From: an uncultured bacterium
GTDB lineage: Bacteria > Planctomycetota > Phycisphaerae > Phycisphaerales > UBA1924
NCBI GenBank assembly: GCA_938003595.1
Contig: CALKYH010000200.1
Location: 1-9,952 of the forward strand
Length of the DNA: 9,952 nt
Direction: 5' to 3'
Positions 7,329-9,952 of the stretch are shown here, piece after piece; positions within the stretch are counted from its first letter, which is position 1; every line of letters begins with the position of its first letter. The position numbers and the translations under genes are program-made. The notes below the pieces were generated by a model that was given only the letters and a program-made list of their open reading frames with translations, made no database searches and was not told where the DNA came from.

Positions 7329-7334
7329 TATACT
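7329..7334 (+). promoter_or_regulatory. Candidate -10 box (TATACT) for the UDP-xylose synthase gene
   Basis: TATACT is one base from the TATAAT consensus and stands out in an otherwise GC-rich intergenic region, 85 bases upstream of the TTG start at 7420. The -35 position at the usual 16-18 base spacing reads only weakly (around ATCGGA/TCGGAC at 7305-7311). Transcription would begin near 7341, giving a leader of about 80 bases. Confidence 0.4.
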
Positions 7335-7408
7335 CCCGCCCCCCAAAGTCCGGCCCGAGCCGGTCGGCCGGGGGCTTGGGAGCCACCACCACCGGCCCAG
7401 CCAGGGCC

Positions 7409-7414
7409 AGGGAG
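7409..7414 (+). promoter_or_regulatory. Ribosome binding site that sets the TTG start
   Basis: AGGGAG ends five bases before TTG 7420. No comparable purine run with good spacing precedes another in-frame NTG at the point where family similarity starts. This site therefore decides the non-ATG start of the UDP-xylose synthase gene. Confidence 0.6.
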
Positions 7415-7419
7415 ACCGA

Positions 7420-8394
7420 TTGGGCGCCACAAAGCGAATCCTCGTGACCGGCGGCGCCGGGTTCCTCGGCTCGCACCTGTGCGATCGCCTCGTGACGGCC
7501 GGGCAGGATGTGGTGTGCGTGGACAACTTCTTCACGAGCCAGAAGTCCAACGTCGAGCACCTGCTGGGCAAGCCCAACTTCGAGCTCATCCGGCACGATG
7601 TCATCCATCCCCTGTGGCTGGAGGTGGACGAGATCTACAACCTCGCCTGCCCCGCCGCCCCCGGGCACTACCAGTACAACCCGATCAAGACCATGAAGAC
7701 CTCGGTCATGGGGGCGATCAACACGCTGGGCATGGCCAAGCGCTGCCGCGCCAAGGTGCTGCAGGCCTCCACCAGCGAGATCTACGGCGACCCCGAGGTG
7801 CACCCGCAGCCCGAGAGCTACAAGGGCTCGGTGAACACGCTGGGGCCGCGGGCCTGCTACGACGAGGGCAAGCGCGCCGCCGAGACGCTGTTCATGGACT
7901 ACCACCGGTCCAACGGGGTGAACATCCGGATCATCCGGATCTTCAACACCTACGGGCCGCGGATGCACCCGTACGACGGGCGCGTGGTCTCCAACTTCAT
8001 CCGGCAGGCGCTGCAGGGCGAGGACATCACGATCTTCGGCGACGGCAGCCAGACGCGGTCGTTCTGCTATGTGGACGACCTGGTCGAGGGCATCATCCGC
8101 ATGATGAACGGGCCGGACTCGTTCGTCGGCCCGGTGAACCTCGGCAACCCGGACGAGTTCACCATCCGCCAGCTGGCCGAGCTGGTGATCGAGCTGACCG
8201 GGGCGAAGTCGAAGATCGTGCAGAAGCCCCTGCCGGCGGACGACCCGACGCAGCGCCAGCCCATGATCGCGCTGGCCAAGGAGAAGCTGGGCTGGGAGCC
8301 CAAGGTCAAGCTCCGCCCGGGGCTGGAGAAGACCATCGCCTGGTTCCGGTCCATCGATATGAGCCGCTATCGGGCCCCCACGCCCAACTATTGA
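7420..8394 (+). CDS. uxs: UDP-glucuronate decarboxylase (UDP-xylose synthase)
   Basis: Converts UDP-glucuronate to UDP-xylose plus CO2 with bound NAD+, in the cytoplasm. The 324-residue protein has the usual length of bacterial UXS. Motifs numbered from the TTG start: TGGAGFLGSH at 10-19; DNFFTSQKSN, matching the family's typical DNFFTG-K-N; HDVIHPLWLEVDEIYNLACPAAPGHY with YNPIKTMKTSVMG following; catalytic Thr118 and Glu120 in STSEIYGDP; the YxxxK pair Tyr147/Lys151 in ACYDEGKRAAE; and RIFNTYGPRM. These are diagnostic for UXS over other SDR epimerases. I chose TTG 7420 because AGGGAG at 7409-7414 sits five bases upstream and homology begins at once (TKRILVTGG). The frame upstream is open but not protein-like. 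No N-terminal membrane segment. It precedes ugd by 147 bases in the same direction, so substrate maker and user are adjacent. One of the window's two ACGT sites lies in it, at 7549-7552. Confidence 0.95.
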   Translation: MGATKRILVTGGAGFLGSHLCDRLVTAGQDVVCVDNFFTSQKSNVEHLLGKPNFELIRHDVIHPLWLEVDEIYNLACPAAPGHYQYNPIKTMKTSVMGAINTLGMAKRCRAKVLQASTSEIYGDPEVHPQPESYKGSVNTLGPRACYDEGKRAAETLFMDYHRSNGVNIRIIRIFNTYGPRMHPYDGRVVSNFIRQALQGEDITIFGDGSQTRSFCYVDDLVEGIIRMMNGPDSFVGPVNLGNPDEFTIRQLAELVIELTGAKSKIVQKPLPADDPTQRQPMIALAKEKLGWEPKVKLRPGLEKTIAWFRSIDMSRYRAPTPNY

Positions 8395-8541
8395 TGGTCA
8401 GTTGTTCGTCATTGAGCCGGACGGGCCGAACACGGCGCCGGACCCGGTCGAAATAGGTACCCGGCCCCACCCGGATTCCCCGGCCCGGCCGCGAACGCAT
8501 CGAGAGAGAGCCAAGAGAGCACCCTGTAAGGAGCGAGCGTC
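8395..8541 (+). other. Spacer and purine-rich leader between UDP-xylose synthase and ugd
   Basis: 147 bases with no gene. The first part is GC-rich and holds CCGAACACGG (8426-8435), the same ten bases found in both arms of the 2138-2227 inverted repeat. The second part is purine-rich, with GAGAGAGAG and AAGAGAG runs, and ends in a strong Shine-Dalgarno, AAGGAG at 8528-8533, eight bases before the ATG. I see neither a clear terminator nor a convincing -35/-10 pair, so cotranscription with the upstream gene and a separate promoter both remain possible. Confidence 0.5.
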
Positions 8542-9888
8542 ATGCGACTGACGATGGTCGGCACGGGATATGTGGGTCTGGTTTCCGGCGTGTGCTTCAG
8601 CAACACCGGCAACGATGTCGTCTGCCTGGATGTCGACAAGCGGAAGATCGACATCCTCGAGAGCGGCGGCTGCCCGATCTACGAGCCCGGCCTGACCGAG
8701 CTCATGGAGAAGAATGTCGAGGCCGGGCGCCTGAAGTTCACCACGAACCCCGAGCAGGCCTACCGCGACGCGCAGGCCATCTTCATCTGCGTCGGCACGC
8801 CCACGGGCGCCAACGGCGACACGGACATGAAGTACATCTGGGCCGCGGCCGACGACATCGGCCGGGCGATCAAGGCCCTGGGCCCCAACCAGAAGCCCAA
8901 GGTGGTCGTCGTCAAGAGCACCGTGCCCGTGGGCACCACGCTGGCCGTGAAGGAGCGGATCAAGGCCATCGTCGGCGACATCCCCTTCGTGGTCGCGAAC
9001 AACCCCGAGTTCCTCAAAGAGGGCGCGGCGATCAACGACTTCAACCGTCCGGACCGCGTGGTCTGCGGCGTGGACACCGAGATCGCGGCGGACTGCATGC
9101 GCGACCTCTACGACCCCTTCGTCCGCCAGGGCCACCCGATCTACATCATGGACATCCTGTCCAGCGAGATGGTCAAGTACGCCTCCAACAACTTCCTGGC
9201 CACCAAGATCTCGTTCATCAACGAGATGGCGAACCTGTGCGAGGCCTACGGCGCCAACATCAACCGCGTGCGCGAGGGCATGTGCGCCGACAAGCGCATC
9301 GGCAATCAGTTCCTCTACCCCGGGCTGGGCTACGGCGGCTCGTGCTTCCCCAAGGACACGCTCGCCTGCATGATGATGGGCCGGCTGAAGGAGATCCCCA
9401 CGCAGCTGTCCACCGCCGTGCACGAGGTGAACCAGCGCCAGCGCCAGATGTTCTGGAAGAAGATCGAGAGCCACTTCGGCGGCGCCGCGGGGCTCAAGGG
9501 CAAGACCATCGCCTTCTGGGGCATGGCGTTCAAGCCGCAGACCGACGACATCCGCGAGGCGCCGGCGCTGACGCTGATGGAGTGGGCGCACAAGGCGGGC
9601 GCGAAGATCCGCGCGTTCGACCCGGTCGCCGCGGAGAATGTCGAGCGTGAGAACCCCGGCAAGTACGAGATCTCCGACGGCCTCTACGAGACCGCGCGGG
9701 GCGCGGACGCGCTGGTGGTCTCGACGGACTGGGACGAGTTCAAGACGCCGGACTTCGACAAGCTGCGGTCCATCATGAACGCCCCGGTGGTGTTCGACGG
9801 GCGCAACCTGTACAAGCTCGAGCAGATGGAGCGCGAGGGCTTCACCCACTACTCGGTGGGGCGCAAGCCGGTGCTGCAGAAGCGCTGA
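8542..9888 (+). CDS. ugd: UDP-glucose 6-dehydrogenase
   Basis: Oxidises UDP-glucose to UDP-glucuronate with two NAD+ in the cytoplasm, the supplier of substrate for the UDP-xylose synthase encoded just upstream. The 448-residue length is normal for the family. The N-terminal Rossmann domain has VGTGYVGLVSG (GxGxxG at 7-12), VGTPTGANGDTD and KSTVPVGTT. NPEFLKEGAAINDF includes the conserved Lys159. The middle domain has SSEMVKYASNNFLATKISFINE. Catalytic Cys268 is in GYGGSCFPKD. The C-terminal UDP-binding domain shows WGMAFKPQTDDIREAP and ends in FDGRNLY. All key residues that I can identify are present. Start ATG 8542 has AAGGAG eight bases upstream, the best ribosome site in the window. It is followed by a strong intrinsic terminator, so it ends the transcription unit. 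Confidence 0.97.
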   Translation: MRLTMVGTGYVGLVSGVCFSNTGNDVVCLDVDKRKIDILESGGCPIYEPGLTELMEKNVEAGRLKFTTNPEQAYRDAQAIFICVGTPTGANGDTDMKYIWAAADDIGRAIKALGPNQKPKVVVVKSTVPVGTTLAVKERIKAIVGDIPFVVANNPEFLKEGAAINDFNRPDRVVCGVDTEIAADCMRDLYDPFVRQGHPIYIMDILSSEMVKYASNNFLATKISFINEMANLCEAYGANINRVREGMCADKRIGNQFLYPGLGYGGSCFPKDTLACMMMGRLKEIPTQLSTAVHEVNQRQRQMFWKKIESHFGGAAGLKGKTIAFWGMAFKPQTDDIREAPALTLMEWAHKAGAKIRAFDPVAAENVERENPGKYEISDGLYETARGADALVVSTDWDEFKTPDFDKLRSIMNAPVVFDGRNLYKLEQMEREGFTHYSVGRKPVLQKR

Positions 9889-9912
9889 GTTCGTTCGAAC
9901 AACCGAAGCATC

Positions 9913-9951
9913 GAACCATCGGCCGCTCTTCGGAGCGGTCGATGTTCTTTT
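9913..9951 (+). terminator. Rho-independent terminator after ugd
   Basis: Stem ATCGGCCGCTC (9918-9928) pairs with GAGCGGTCGAT (9933-9943) with a single G-T wobble around a UUCG tetraloop closed by C-G. The helix extends with GAAC (9913-9916) against GTTC (9944-9947) past one bulged C. TTTT follows at 9948-9951. It begins 25 bases after the ugd stop codon, and the C(UUCG)G loop is a classic stable terminator loop. Confidence 0.88.
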
Positions 9952-9952
9952 G

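Larger units (their letters stand above)
6918..7419. other. Divergent intergenic region with inverted and direct repeats
   Basis: This 502-base stretch separates the leftward glycan operon from the rightward UDP-xylose genes and must hold promoters for both. I see no gene in it. It contains a small stem CTCTA-GA-TAGAG (6931-6942) just upstream of the leftward start, a hairpin GGGCCC-GCGCG-GGGCCC (6960-6976), a perfect 14-bp palindrome GGGCCGATCGGCCC (6993-7006), a direct repeat GGTCAA at 7183-7188 and 7194-7199 (11-bp period), and a TATACT box at 7329-7334. A frame in phase with the downstream gene stays open back to 7009. Its translation there is low-complexity Pro/Arg/Gly-rich and does not resemble the enzyme family, so I treat it as non-coding. 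Confidence 0.7.

Noticed and set aside
7009..7419. A 137-residue N-terminal extension of the UDP-xylose synthase
   Set aside because: The frame is open, but the translation is Pro/Arg/Gly-rich without motifs. A well-placed AGGGAG precedes TTG 7420 and family similarity begins there.
1..9952. CRISPR arrays, tRNA or rRNA genes, insertion sequences, phage genes
   Set aside because: No regularly spaced repeats, no cloverleaf or rRNA-like stretch, and no transposase or phage protein was seen on either strand.

Overview
The window is high-GC bacterial DNA (roughly two-thirds G+C by eye, codons strongly ending in G or C). It carries seven protein genes and no RNA gene that I can see. Composition, the mix of NTG start codons and the gene content would fit a high-GC planctomycete (Phycisphaerae-like) or a similar environmental bacterium. 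No gene here fixes the taxonomy, so that is a weak inference.

Left part, minus strand: the window opens inside a sulfate adenylyltransferase gene (sat, 1-1087, 3' end cut by the window edge). A 16S rRNA methyltransferase gene, rsmJ (1305-2129 or 2144), lies upstream of it. Between rsmJ and the next gene is a 90-bp imperfect inverted repeat (2138-2227) with perfect 16-bp outer arms.

Middle, minus strand: a tight three-gene unit is read leftward from 6917 to 2239. It encodes a CDP-paratose/tyvelose-epimerase-like extended SDR, a second NAD-dependent sugar-nucleotide epimerase, and an 848-residue protein made of two complete GT-B (GT4-like) glycosyltransferases fused head to tail. Gaps are 31 and 7 bases. 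This looks like a surface-polysaccharide or glycan assembly operon.

Right part, plus strand: across a 502-bp divergent intergenic region lie UDP-glucuronate decarboxylase (UDP-xylose synthase, 7420-8394) and UDP-glucose 6-dehydrogenase (ugd, 8542-9888). A C(UUCG)G-loop terminator with a T run ends the window. Together these two enzymes convert UDP-glucose to UDP-glucuronate to UDP-xylose. The divergent operon could modify and transfer that or a related sugar.

The most unusual signal is not a gene. The tetranucleotide ACGT is almost absent: I found only two copies in 9952 bases. At codon junctions where NAC-GTN would create it, the genes use NAT-GTN instead about 24 times against two exceptions. 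This suggests restriction avoidance or methylcytosine deamination at ACGT. Other points of interest are the dual glycosyltransferase fusion, Phe in place of the catalytic Tyr of one epimerase, and the long inverted repeat upstream of rsmJ.
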